DNA of 64,000 nucleotides from an uncultured Dorea sp. (GTDB lineage Bacteria; Bacillota; Clostridia; Lachnospirales; Lachnospiraceae), in the NCBI RefSeq assembly GCF_934294775.1, contig NZ_CAKRAH010000003.1, positions 1 through 64,000 of the forward strand, given 5' to 3'. How positions within the stretch are numbered: the stretch's first letter is position 1; every line of letters begins with the position of its first letter. The notes below the pieces were generated by a model. That model did not search any database, was not told the DNA's origin, and saw only the letters and a program-made list of their open reading frames with translations. This document shows, in pieces, positions 52,037 through 60,451 of the stretch. A program made the position numbers and the translations under genes.

Positions 52037-54070
52037 TTATATAACTACCGCCGCTGCACTTTCATAATTCGGCAGTTTCCGGATCCATTCTTCATCTTCT
52101 GTGGTCAGCTGGTCTGCCGCTTCATTTGCCATCTGAAGGATCTTGGCATCCTGATAGACATCTCCGAGTTTAAAGTTCATAAGACCGCTCTGACGGATAC
52201 CGAAAAGGTCTCCCGGACCACGGAGTCTTAAGTCTTCGCTTGCAATTTTGAATCCGTCATTCGAATGGTTCAGAATATCCAGACGTTCTTTTGTCTCTTT
52301 TGACTTCGAAGCACTCATGAAGATACAATACGACTGGTATTTTCCACGTCCCACACGGCCTCTTAGCTGATGCAACTGCGCAAGACCAAAGCGCTCTGCA
52401 TTCTCAATCATCATGACGGTTGCATTTGGCACATCGATACCGACTTCAATAACCGTTGTAGATACCAGGATCTGGATCTCATTTTTCCCGAACCGGTCCA
52501 TGATGTCGTCTTTTTGCACCTGTTTCATCTTGCCATGCAGACACGCAACCTGTATCTGATCCCCCATCTCTTCCTGCAGAGCCACCGTATAATCCGTAAC
52601 ATTTTCCGCTTCCATCGTCTCACTTTCTTCAACCATCGGGCAGATCACATAACACTGGCGGCCTTCGGCAATCTGTTTTTTCATAAAATTATACGCTGTG
52701 TTCCGGTAACTTGTATCCACGACACAGTTTTTGATCGGCAGACGGTTCGCCGGAAGCTCATCGATCACCGAGATATCCAGATCCCCATATAAGATAATGG
52801 CAAGCGTCCGCGGAATCGGCGTCGCACTCATAACCAGCACATGCGGCTCACCGCCTTTTAACGCAAATGTTTCTCTCTGCTTTACCCCGAATCTATGCTG
52901 CTCATCGGTAATCACGAGTCCCAGATTATCATAGCTGACAGCCCCCTGGATCAATGCATGCGTTCCAATGATAATTTTCGCAAGTCCACATTCAATACGG
53001 TCATACGCCCTGCGTTTTTCTTTTGCCGTCATAGAACCGGTCAGAAGTTCTACTTTGACCGGAATATCGTAATCTTCGAACATCTTCGTGATATTTTCAT
53101 AATGCTGTCTTGCAAGTACTTCTGTCGGTGCCATCATGGCTCCCTGATAGCCGTTGAATGCAGCATTCATAAGTGCCAGCACTGCGACGATTGTCTTACC
53201 GGAACCTACATCTCCCTGTACCAGCCTTGACATTGTCCTGTCTGATCCCAGATCTTTCTCAATTTCTTTCCAGACTTTTTTCTGTGCACCGGTCAGTTCA
53301 AACGGTAATCCTTCCAGAAATGCCTGTACTTCCGGATGGGGCTGCATCGGATAATTGTTAGCCAGACGGTCATTCTTTTCTTTCAGCCGCCGGATCGACA
53401 GAATGAATTCCAAGAATTCTTCGAATACCAAGCGTTCTCTTGCATGGTAAAAGACTTCTTTATCCTCAGGGAAATGTATTCCCCTCACTGCATAATTATA
53501 TTCTGCCAGACCATATCTTAAGCGCAGAGAATCCGGCAGTATCTCTTTTGTAAGATCCAGACCGTCCAGCGCCTGCTTCATGGACTTCATAACCATATTG
53601 TTGGATAAGCCCGCCGTCAGACCGTATACAGGTTGTAATGTGTTAAGCTTCTCCTCGTATTTTGCGGAAGGGTAAAATATTTCCGGATGTTCCATGACCA
53701 GATCGCCCGTTTTCTTCCGAACGACTCTTCCACGCAGAGTGATTACACCTCCACCGGATAATGTATTTCTAAGAAATGGCATCCTAAACCAGATAACCTT
53801 TAATGTTCCGGTAATATCTTTTACATGAAGTGTCGTCACCTGCATCCGGCTGCTTCCGGATACCTGCACACGCCCGTAGATTGCACCGGTAACCGTCTGG
53901 ATTTTATCCTCCTCCAGTTCGCTGACAGGCACTGCCTCCTCATACACGTCATATCCGTGCGGATAATAACGGATCAGGTCGCCTACGGTATGAATATTGA
54001 TCTTTTCAAAGAGCTTTTTCGTCTTCTCTCCGACTCCTTTTAAGTCTCCGATGTCTGTCTTTTCTATCAT
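52037..54070 (-). CDS. recG: ATP-dependent DNA helicase RecG
   Basis: Remodels stalled forks and branched DNA. The N-terminal wedge domain opens with DLKGVGEKTKKLFEKI. The helicase core has Walker A GDVGSGKTIVAVLAL, DEQHRFGVKQR and ATPIPRTLA, and the C-terminal motif HQLRGRVGRGKYQSYC. I use the ATG giving MIEKTDIG (677 residues), the family norm; a longer frame starts 39 bases upstream. It is third in the Gls24-FakA-RecG order common in Firmicutes. Confidence 0.95.
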   Translation of the reverse strand: MIEKTDIGDLKGVGEKTKKLFEKINIHTVGDLIRYYPHGYDVYEEAVPVSELEEDKIQTVTGAIYGRVQVSGSSRMQVTTLHVKDITGTLKVIWFRMPFLRNTLSGGGVITLRGRVVRKKTGDLVMEHPEIFYPSAKYEEKLNTLQPVYGLTAGLSNNMVMKSMKQALDGLDLTKEILPDSLRLRYGLAEYNYAVRGIHFPEDKEVFYHARERLVFEEFLEFILSIRRLKEKNDRLANNYPMQPHPEVQAFLEGLPFELTGAQKKVWKEIEKDLGSDRTMSRLVQGDVGSGKTIVAVLALMNAAFNGYQGAMMAPTEVLARQHYENITKMFEDYDIPVKVELLTGSMTAKEKRRAYDRIECGLAKIIIGTHALIQGAVSYDNLGLVITDEQHRFGVKQRETFALKGGEPHVLVMSATPIPRTLAIILYGDLDISVIDELPANRLPIKNCVVDTSYRNTAYNFMKKQIAEGRQCYVICPMVEESETMEAENVTDYTVALQEEMGDQIQVACLHGKMKQVQKDDIMDRFGKNEIQILVSTTVIEVGIDVPNATVMMIENAERFGLAQLHQLRGRVGRGKYQSYCIFMSASKSKETKERLDILNHSNDGFKIASEDLRLRGPGDLFGIRQSGLMNFKLGDVYQDAKILQMANEAADQLTTEDEEWIRKLPNYESAAAVVI

Positions 54071-54141
54071 ACGATTCTTACTTCTCCCATCATATAAATA
54101 CAATCTCATATTGCAAAATTACTTATACTTCATGTATACAG

Positions 54142-54197
54142 AGAACCGAATTTATATACCAGAAATATCATCATTTCCGATATACAAATTCGGTTCT
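54142..54197. repeat. inverted repeat between fakA and recG
   Basis: AGAACCGAATTT and AAATTCGGTTCT are perfect 12-bp arms around a 32-base A/T-rich middle containing further TATAT pairing. There is no T-run. It may be an mRNA stability or processing hairpin. Confidence 0.5.
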
Positions 54198-54252
54198 ATA
54201 CATATCTGCCCCAATCATAAATCGGGACAGATTTTGTTCATTTATTATTCTA

Positions 54253-54299
54253 TACAGAAAACTTGCCACTGGCAACTTTTCTTGCATACTTTGGTATAC
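54253..54299 (+). repeat. 47-bp hairpin repeat family, copy 2
   Basis: TACAGAAAACTTGCCACTGG followed by CAACTTTTCTTGCATACTTTGG. The core TTGCCACTGGCAA is palindromic. It matches the copy at 39884 at 36 of 47 positions, differing only by transitions. It ends 6 bases after the FakA-like gene. Confidence 0.6.
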
Positions 54300-54304
54300 A
54301 CCGC

Positions 54305-55987
54305 TTACTCTACAGCAAGAACATAATAATAGATCGGCTGTCCACCAAACTGAATATCCACATCTACATCCGGATACAGTTCTGAGATTTCTTCTGTGAA
54401 TTTCTCAGCATCTTCTTCTGATACTTCTTCACCGTAGTAGATACTGATCAGTTCTGAATCCTCATCTACCAGATTGGCGATCAGTTCCTTTGTTGTCTCT
54501 TCCAGTTCTTTACCAACTGCAAGGATTCCGCTGTCACCGATACCCATGATATCTCCTTCATGGATTTCTTTGTCATCGATATGTGTATCTCTGACCGCGT
54601 AAGTTACCTGTCCGGTCTTTACGTTCTTAATCTCTTCCAGCATTGTTTCTTCGTTTGTCTTGGCATCTGCGTCCGGCATGAAGTTAATGATTGCTGTAAT
54701 TCCCTGTGGAACTGTCTTTGTAGGAATGACGATGATTTCTTTATCTTCTACCAGTGATTTTGCCTGGTTTGCTGCCAGAACAATGTTCTTATTATTTGGA
54801 AGAATAAATACAGTGTCCGCATTTACCTGATCGATGGCATTGAGCATATCCTCTGTACTTGGATTCATGGTCTGTCCGCCTTCGATGATATAATCAGCTC
54901 CCAGCTCCTTGAAGATTTCATTCATACCAGCTCCGATAGAAACTGCGATGAATCCCATTGCTTTTCTTGGCTCTGCTGATTTCTTTTCTTCATATGCAGC
55001 TTCTTCTTTTGCCTGCTGCTCTGCTACTTTTTCAGCATCACGAATCAGTTTTTCCTGATGTTCTTCACGCATGTTATCAATCTTCATCTTAGAGAGCTGT
55101 CCATAAGTCAGTGCTCTCTGGATTGCAAGACCTGGATCATTCGTGTGTACATGAATCTTCACAACATCATCATCTGCAACGCATACGATCGAATCTCCGA
55201 TCGAACTTAAGAATTTCTTGAATTCATGCTCATCATCTTCTGTGAATTCTTTTTCTGTCAGAATGATGAATTCTGTACAGTATCCGAATTTGATATCTGC
55301 AGTATCTTCTGTATTCACCTTAGTGACCGCTACGCCTGTACTTGGCTTAATTGCACTGTAATCAATCTCTTTTCCAAGGAAAGCATCATATCCTCCCTTG
55401 ATCACTTCTAAGAGACCCTGTCCGCCGGAATCTACCACACCGGCTTCTTTTAAGACCGGAAGCATCTCCGGTGTCTGATTCAGTACTTCCTGTGCATGAT
55501 CGATGACCGCCGGAATAAACTCTTCCAAATCATCCGTCTCTTCTGCCATCTCTGCTGCCTTGGTTGCAATTCCGCTTGCCACTGTAAGGATTGTTCCTTC
55601 TTTTGGCTTCATAACAGCCTTATAAGCTGTATCTCTGGCTCTCTGACAAGCTGTAGCAAGTGTCAGCACATCAATCTCTTTTTCTTCCTTGATTGCTTTT
55701 GTAAATCCTCTTAAAAGCTGGGAAAGGATAACTCCGGAGTTACCTCTTGCCCCGCGAAGGGAACCGGATGAAATCGCCTTTGCAAGATCTTTCATCTCCG
55801 GCTTATCAAGCGCTGTTACTTCTTTTGCTGCTGCCATAATTGTCATAGACATATTGGTTCCTGTATCCCCATCTGGTACCGGGAATACATTCAGTTCGTT
55901 AATATAGTCCTTTTTCGCTTCAATGTTCTGAGCACCTGCAAGAAACATCTTTGCAAGCACGTCCACATTTATCGTCTTCGTAGCCAC
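54305..55987 (-). CDS. fakA: DAK2-domain fatty acid kinase catalytic subunit (FakA/YloV-like)
   Basis: 560-residue protein. An N-terminal DAK2 kinase domain (LNVFPVPDGDTGTNMSMT, RGARGNSGVILSQLLRG, VDSGGQGLLEVI) is followed by a middle domain and a C-terminal DegV-like part. FakA phosphorylates fatty acids held by separate FakB (DegV) proteins; no FakB is in this window. The start is GTG with AAGGAGG upstream. It follows the Gls24 gene by about 28 bases. Confidence 0.92.
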   Translation of the reverse strand: MATKTINVDVLAKMFLAGAQNIEAKKDYINELNVFPVPDGDTGTNMSMTIMAAAKEVTALDKPEMKDLAKAISSGSLRGARGNSGVILSQLLRGFTKAIKEEKEIDVLTLATACQRARDTAYKAVMKPKEGTILTVASGIATKAAEMAEETDDLEEFIPAVIDHAQEVLNQTPEMLPVLKEAGVVDSGGQGLLEVIKGGYDAFLGKEIDYSAIKPSTGVAVTKVNTEDTADIKFGYCTEFIILTEKEFTEDDEHEFKKFLSSIGDSIVCVADDDVVKIHVHTNDPGLAIQRALTYGQLSKMKIDNMREEHQEKLIRDAEKVAEQQAKEEAAYEEKKSAEPRKAMGFIAVSIGAGMNEIFKELGADYIIEGGQTMNPSTEDMLNAIDQVNADTVFILPNNKNIVLAANQAKSLVEDKEIIVIPTKTVPQGITAIINFMPDADAKTNEETMLEEIKNVKTGQVTYAVRDTHIDDKEIHEGDIMGIGDSGILAVGKELEETTKELIANLVDEDSELISIYYGEEVSEEDAEKFTEEISELYPDVDVDIQFGGQPIYYYVLAVE

Positions 55988-56015
55988 TTCTTACGTTCCT
56001 CCTTAAATCCACAAA

Positions 56016-56375
56016 CTAATCAATGACTCTTACGCCTTCGATATAGACGTTAATCTTATCTACCTGCATACCGGAAAATTCTTCCACTCTGTACTTTACA
56101 TCACTGATCAGGTTATCTGTTACAGCTGAAATACTTACACCGTATGCCACAATAATGTGGAAGTCAATACTGATATGGTTGTCGTCACTTATATTTACAT
56201 GGATTCCTCTTGTCAGGCTTTCCTTTTTCAGAAGATGAACCAGTCCATCTTTCATATTTACAGCCGCCATTCCAACAATACCAAAGCATTCAACGGCTAC
56301 TGTTCCTGCATATTTTGCGATTACTTCAGGATCAATCGTAATAATTCCCAAATCTGTACTCATACATCCTTTCAT
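56016..56375 (-). CDS. Asp23/Gls24-family protein (YloU-like)
   Basis: 119-residue member of the Asp23 envelope-stress family. LGIITIDPEVIAKYAGTVA, VECFGIVGMA and HIIVAYGVSISAVTDNL are characteristic. The family is often linked to membrane or envelope homeostasis and sits beside fakA in most Firmicutes. The ATG (MKGCMSTDLG) is 8 bases after GGAGG; a GTG inside the ribosome site gives a longer alternative. Function is not established. Confidence 0.9.
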   Translation of the reverse strand: MKGCMSTDLGIITIDPEVIAKYAGTVAVECFGIVGMAAVNMKDGLVHLLKKESLTRGIHVNISDDNHISIDFHIIVAYGVSISAVTDNLISDVKYRVEEFSGMQVDKINVYIEGVRVID

Positions 56376-56429
56376 AGCAAAAACCTCCACTTCTTTATAA
56401 TCTATCTAAATCAAAACATAATATATTTT

Positions 56430-56458
56430 ATTATACTCTGTTCCAGTTTTATTTACAA
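56430..56458 (-). promoter_or_regulatory. sigma-A promoter of gls24-fakA-recG
   Basis: The minus strand reads TTGTAA, 17 bases, TATAAT, about 50 bases before the Gls24 ATG. Confidence 0.72.
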
Positions 56459-56473
56459 TACTTTTTATTGCGC

Positions 56474-56510
56474 AAAAAAACTCAGATTCCACACAGCGAA
56501 ATCTGAGTTT
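56474..56510 (-). terminator. terminator after rpmB
   Basis: AAACTCAGATT and AATCTGAGTTT pair over 11 bp with a run of seven T on the minus strand. Confidence 0.9.
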
Positions 56511-56519
56511 CAATACATC

Positions 56520-56708
56520 TTATGCACGCTCAACTTTTCCTGATTTCAAACAAGAAGTACAAACATACATCTTCTTTGTAGCTCCGTTTTCTGTTTTCAC
56601 GCGAACAGATTTTACATTTGATTTCCACATCTTTGGTGATTTTCTATGAGAGTGGCTTACGTTGTTTCCAAAGTGAGCACCCTTTTCACAAATAGCACAT
56701 TTTGCCAT
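56520..56708 (-). CDS. rpmB: 50S ribosomal protein L28
   Basis: 62-residue ribosomal protein with GNNVSHSHRKSPKMWK, the L28 signature. Two CxxC pairs (Cys4/Cys7 and CTSC near residue 50) mark the zinc-binding form. The ATG follows AGGAGGTGCAGTC. It is monocistronic with its own promoter and terminator, transcribed just upstream of the Gls24 unit. Confidence 0.97.
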   Translation of the reverse strand: MAKCAICEKGAHFGNNVSHSHRKSPKMWKSNVKSVRVKTENGATKKMYVCTSCLKSGKVERA

Positions 56709-56764
56709 GACTGCACCTCCTAACGCTCATAATAAGTTCTTTGTCCGAACTCGCAACAATAGTT

Positions 56765-56793
56765 ATTCTAGCAGAATAATATTGAAATTGCAA
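56765..56793 (-). promoter_or_regulatory. sigma-A promoter for rpmB
   Basis: The minus strand reads TTGCAA, 17 bases, TAGAAT, about 57 bases before the ATG. Confidence 0.7.
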
Positions 56794-56822
56794 GACTTAT
56801 TTCGGATTTTTTTATTCTCTAT

Positions 56823-56966
56823 CTAATTTCCACAGTAAAACATACAATATCCTACCGTTACGCACAAAATAATACATAGAATTTCCGAAAATAAATTCGG
56901 CAAAAGCAATGAAAGAATCATTCCCACCGCCACCCAGAATAAAGCAAAGCCTATAATCCTTTTCAC
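56823..56966 (-). CDS. 47-residue hydrophobic membrane protein
   Basis: My own reading of the minus strand: GTG start, then KRIIGFALFWVAVGMILSLL, then LPNLFSEI and a second hydrophobic run ending GYCMFYCGN, stop TAG. Two membrane helices (residues about 4-22 and 26-43) joined by a short LPN-containing turn give a hairpin topology. AGGTG lies 6 bases before the GTG. It follows gerW by about 53 bases on the same strand, so it may share that transcript. No function is known to me. The unbroken hydrophobic frame and ribosome site argue it is real. Confidence 0.6.
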   Translation of the reverse strand: MKRIIGFALFWVAVGMILSLLLPNLFSEILCIILCVTVGYCMFYCGN

Positions 56967-57019
56967 CGGTGACACCTGCTTTTTTTGTATAGTCTATGTA
57001 TCACAGAAGCAGAGTATAC

Positions 57020-57409
57020 CTACTTTTCTGCTTCATCCAGGATCTTATTCACATCCTCTTCTGTGACATCATCTTCTTTTCTGGATGTAAAACGATCCAT
57101 AACATCCGGAATCATATCTAAAAGTTTGGTAACCGTATCCTGGTTTTTAATATTGACAAGCTTCGTATGTCCGTTCTGAATAACCAGAACCGCACTCGGT
57201 GTCATCTTTCCTCCGATTCCTCCGGCTCCTTTTTCTTTTTTATCCGCATTGAATGCACCTGCTCCTACTGCAAATGATACATCTACCAGCGGAAGAATGA
57301 TCGTATCGCCTATATGAATCGCATCTCCTACTACTGTTTTGGATGACACTACTCCGTCCATACCGTGGAACAATGCTTCCACTGTTCCTTTAAAATTATT
57401 ATCTGCCAT
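57020..57409 (-). CDS. GerW-family sporulation protein (YtfJ)
   Basis: 129-residue DUF/GerW (YtfJ) protein. Signatures are FKGTVEALFHGMDGVVSSKTVVG, ILPLVDVSFAVGAGAF and GGIGGKMTPSAVLVI. It is a spore-associated protein needed for normal germination in Bacillus. The ATG (MADNNFKG) follows AGGAGGAGAGCAG; the longer frame has no site. It lies downstream of a DUF2953 gene, the same pairing as ytfI-ytfJ in Bacillus. Confidence 0.9.
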   Translation of the reverse strand: MADNNFKGTVEALFHGMDGVVSSKTVVGDAIHIGDTIILPLVDVSFAVGAGAFNADKKEKGAGGIGGKMTPSAVLVIQNGHTKLVNIKNQDTVTKLLDMIPDVMDRFTSRKEDDVTEEDVNKILDEAEK

Positions 57410-57531
57410 CTGCTCTCCTCCTATATTTTTCCATTTATGATCCAGTATTTTCAAATTACTATCTGTTGGAACTTTTTCTTCTATGAAATATCTATCTCTT
57501 ATTATCTATCTTGATCCTGTACCTGTTCTTA

Positions 57532-58638
57532 TCACTTTTCCGACAGATCAAAATTACGGATATCATGATACGTCTGTCTGACCGCTTTGCACCAGATCAG
57601 ATTCCACAAAAAGCACACCAGAGGTATGATCGCAATCTTTCCTGCAATCTTAAGTTTCCCTTCCAGGATTCTCTGTTCAAAATCCGGATCTACCGACAGA
57701 TTACCACCCAGAAATGGATAGATCATACTAAGCAGCGCCAGTACCTGTCCGGTGTGATAAGGATCTTCAAATCCAAAATGCACTGCACCTTTTAAAGTCT
57801 TCGGTTTCCACCTTCCAAGAAGCTTTCCAAGCTCTTTTTTTACTTTTGTAAATGCTTTCTGATGAGCCGGGTCTTCCAGTTCTTTTATGATCCGGTCTTT
57901 GGTATCTGACACGCTCTCTATCGTACTTGTCACTTTACTGATTATGTGTTTTATCTTATCACAGATACTCCTGATTGTACATTTGATCTTAGAAAATATA
58001 CCTGCTTTTTCTTTACTGCCTTCAGCCGCTTCATCTGTTTCTATCTGTTTCCGATCGGGATCCATCTTCTTTCCGGCTGTCTTTTCAGAATCCGTCTGAT
58101 GTTCTTTTTCATCTTCAGAACTCTTCTTTTTCTCTTTATCTTTTTCTTCCAGTTTTTCAGGTTCAGCAAGTTTCGAAGGCTCTTCATGAATCTCTGCTTT
58201 CTTCTCTCTTTCTGCAGTTTCACAAGCTTCTTCTCTAATTTTTTCAGGTCGTGTCTCTTCAGAAACTTCTGCAGTTTTTTCGCATTCCGCTTTTCCAGCT
58301 TCCTCATGCTTTTCTTCATGAGGCTTTTCATGTTTATCGTCCTGATTTTCTTCATAGACTTTCTCCTTTTCCTTCTCGCTTCCCAGCGTCTTCCATGCAA
58401 TCCTGATCTTCCATCTAAGTGACTGCCCTTCATATGCCACATCTATCCTCACCAGATGCAAAAGCCATGTAACGCAGGCCCTTCCCTGGCTTTTTCTCCA
58501 CTCTTTATCCAGTGTTCCTTCTAACCGGTATCTCACCGGGGTACATAGCACAACGGCCAGCAGAAGGATCAGCAGTCCCAGGATGACTGCAATGATGATC
58601 CCTATGATTTTCAATATGATCAATAGAATATGTAACAT
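57532..58638 (-). CDS. DUF2953 domain membrane protein with charged insert (YtfI-like)
   Basis: 368 residues. An N-terminal membrane helix (about 2-32, mostly Ile/Leu/Val) is followed by the DUF2953 start (YRLEGTLDKEWRKSQGRACVTWLLHLVRIDV). Then comes an insert of roughly 130 residues (about 92-220) that is almost all Glu, Lys, Ala and Ser, and finally the conserved C-terminal half (KPKTLKGAVHFGFEDPYHTGQVLALLSMIYPFLGG). The DUF's function is unknown, but its link to gerW suggests sporulation. The ATG follows GGAAGGTAAG. Confidence 0.85.
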   Translation of the reverse strand: MLHILLIILKIIGIIIAVILGLLILLLAVVLCTPVRYRLEGTLDKEWRKSQGRACVTWLLHLVRIDVAYEGQSLRWKIRIAWKTLGSEKEKEKVYEENQDDKHEKPHEEKHEEAGKAECEKTAEVSEETRPEKIREEACETAEREKKAEIHEEPSKLAEPEKLEEKDKEKKKSSEDEKEHQTDSEKTAGKKMDPDRKQIETDEAAEGSKEKAGIFSKIKCTIRSICDKIKHIISKVTSTIESVSDTKDRIIKELEDPAHQKAFTKVKKELGKLLGRWKPKTLKGAVHFGFEDPYHTGQVLALLSMIYPFLGGNLSVDPDFEQRILEGKLKIAGKIAIIPLVCFLWNLIWCKAVRQTYHDIRNFDLSEK

Positions 58639-58639
58639 C

Positions 58640-58963
58640 TTACCTTCCCTGTTCTTTTTCTAAAATATAAGACCGTATATTACACGTACCCGTCTTTTCA
58701 TACACTTCTGTGACAATACGTTCTACCAGTTCCACCGCTTCCTCATATCCTCTGGCAATTCCTACCACGAACAGCTCGCTGTATGGAAATGACGGCTGCT
58801 TAAACTGTATCGTATTATAAATCTCCAGCTGGTTCTTTTCATTTACCGCAAGCGTGATCACATGTATATCCAGTGTAAGCTTCCCTGCGTCTAATTTGCG
58901 GATCAGTTTTTCTCTTTTCTTTTCCAGTCCTTCTGCCAGATACAGATACTTATAATATTGCAT
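58640..58963 (-). CDS. conserved small protein of unknown function
   Basis: 107 residues starting MQYYKYLYLAEGLEKKREKL. I do not recognise a named domain. It is soluble-looking, with a basic N-terminal helix, a beta-rich middle (LDIHVITLAVNEKNQLEIYN, FVVGIARGYEEAVELVERIV) and no membrane segment or Cys motif. The ATG follows AAGGACGGGAAGT; an ATG 21 bases earlier has no site. It lies 21 bases after the PBP stop and 1 base before the DUF2953 start region, so it is clearly co-transcribed with both. Confidence 0.7.
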   Translation of the reverse strand: MQYYKYLYLAEGLEKKREKLIRKLDAGKLTLDIHVITLAVNEKNQLEIYNTIQFKQPSFPYSELFVVGIARGYEEAVELVERIVTEVYEKTGTCNIRSYILEKEQGR

Positions 58964-58984
58964 ACTTCCCGTCCTTCTATACAT

Positions 58985-60451
58985 CTACTGGTTATAATAT
59001 GAATCAAAGATCTCTTTTGCGATGTTTACCGCCTTTGCATTACCATCTGAGGATTCGATAATAATACTTACAACAAGTTCCGGATCTTCTACATTAGACA
59101 TACCGATAAACCAGGAGTGATCTTTTTCTTTGTCAGAACTATATTCTGCTGTTCCGGTCTTCCCGGCTGCGGTATAGCTCTGTCCGCTTAATACAGATGC
59201 TGTACCATAATCTACGACACTCTTCATATATGCTTTCAGCTGTCCTGCCTCATCTGCCGTCATCAGCTCTTTGTATTCTTCCGGTTTACTTTCTTTCATG
59301 ACTGTTCCTGATGCATTCGTTACTTTATCGATCAGATACGGCTTCATCAGGGTTCCGTCATTAGCGATTGCGGCTGTGATCAGTGCCATATGATATGGTG
59401 TCACCTGAGTCTCTCCCTGTCCCATAGCAGTCATCATCTTCGTACCATTTCCTGCAGACGAATCTAATGTAAAACTGCTCTTACTATACGGAAGATCACT
59501 TGGAAGCTTGGAATCAAACAGCACATCCTCTGCCGTATTTTTGAACTTGGAAGGATCCAGCGACAGTCCGATATTCGAAAATGATGCGTTGCAGGAATAG
59601 GCAAGACTGTCCTGCAGATCTACCTGTCCATGGACATGTCCGTTGTAACAATGAATACGGATTCCGTCACGTTCAATAGAACCCCTGCAATTATAAGAAT
59701 ACGATGCATAGTCCGGATTTTCCCGCATGTATTCCAGTGTCGTCACAACCTTAAATGTCGATCCGGGTGCATACTGCCCCTGTGTTGCACGGTTCAAAAG
59801 CACACTGTCTCCACTTGAACTTAAAGTATCCCAGTCTGCCACCACTGTATTTGGATCAAAATCAGGCTTTGATACCATCGCCAGTATTTTACCGGTCTTT
59901 GGATCCATAACGACTACCGCGCCTCTGTTATCCCCAAGTGCCTGATATGCAGCCTGCTGCAGGTCTGCATCCAGTGTAGTAATGACTGTATTTCCTACAT
60001 TTTTCTTATCCTGAAGCTGATTCTTTAATTTAATCAGGAAATTTTCATCTGAATTCATCAGTTCAGTATTTTCCAGAGATTCGATTCCGGATTTTCCCTG
60101 CGCACTGTAACCGACTACATGTGCAAATACATTACCATACGGATAATCTCTGGTCTGTGTCCCGTCTGATGCCGTATCCGTCTTTGCAAGTACATTGCCG
60201 TTCTTGTCCAGTATCTTTCCTCTGGTGATCTGTTTTTCATTCGAATTCTGTCTGGCATTATACGGACTCCGGATTACTTCCTGGCTTTTCTTCACCTGAA
60301 AATATGTGATGTAACCGAGCATGACCAGAAAAAGTGCCACAAATACATAGGTTACCCTAGCGAATTCTTTGTTTCTGGCGCGCTTGGCCTTTTTCTTTTT
60401 CTTTTCCAGCCGTTTCGCTTCTTTTCTCTCTTCCCGGCTCATATACTGCAT
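58985..60451 (-). CDS. class B penicillin-binding protein (FtsI/PbpA-like transpeptidase)
   Basis: Peptidoglycan transpeptidase with a single N-terminal membrane helix (VTYVFVALFLVMLGYITYF) and a basic cytoplasmic head. Motifs are SxxK in YAPGSTFKVVTT, SxN in YSCNASF and KTG in AAGKTGTAEYSS. I choose the ATG giving MQYMSREERKEAK (488 residues). A TTG at 60520 and an ATG at 60442 are alternatives. All of them overlap the preceding ftsW/rodA frame by 86-164 bases. It pairs with that flippase/polymerase, as SEDS and class B PBPs do. Confidence 0.88.
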   Translation of the reverse strand: MQYMSREERKEAKRLEKKKKKAKRARNKEFARVTYVFVALFLVMLGYITYFQVKKSQEVIRSPYNARQNSNEKQITRGKILDKNGNVLAKTDTASDGTQTRDYPYGNVFAHVVGYSAQGKSGIESLENTELMNSDENFLIKLKNQLQDKKNVGNTVITTLDADLQQAAYQALGDNRGAVVVMDPKTGKILAMVSKPDFDPNTVVADWDTLSSSGDSVLLNRATQGQYAPGSTFKVVTTLEYMRENPDYASYSYNCRGSIERDGIRIHCYNGHVHGQVDLQDSLAYSCNASFSNIGLSLDPSKFKNTAEDVLFDSKLPSDLPYSKSSFTLDSSAGNGTKMMTAMGQGETQVTPYHMALITAAIANDGTLMKPYLIDKVTNASGTVMKESKPEEYKELMTADEAGQLKAYMKSVVDYGTASVLSGQSYTAAGKTGTAEYSSDKEKDHSWFIGMSNVEDPELVVSIIIESSDGNAKAVNIAKEIFDSYYNQ

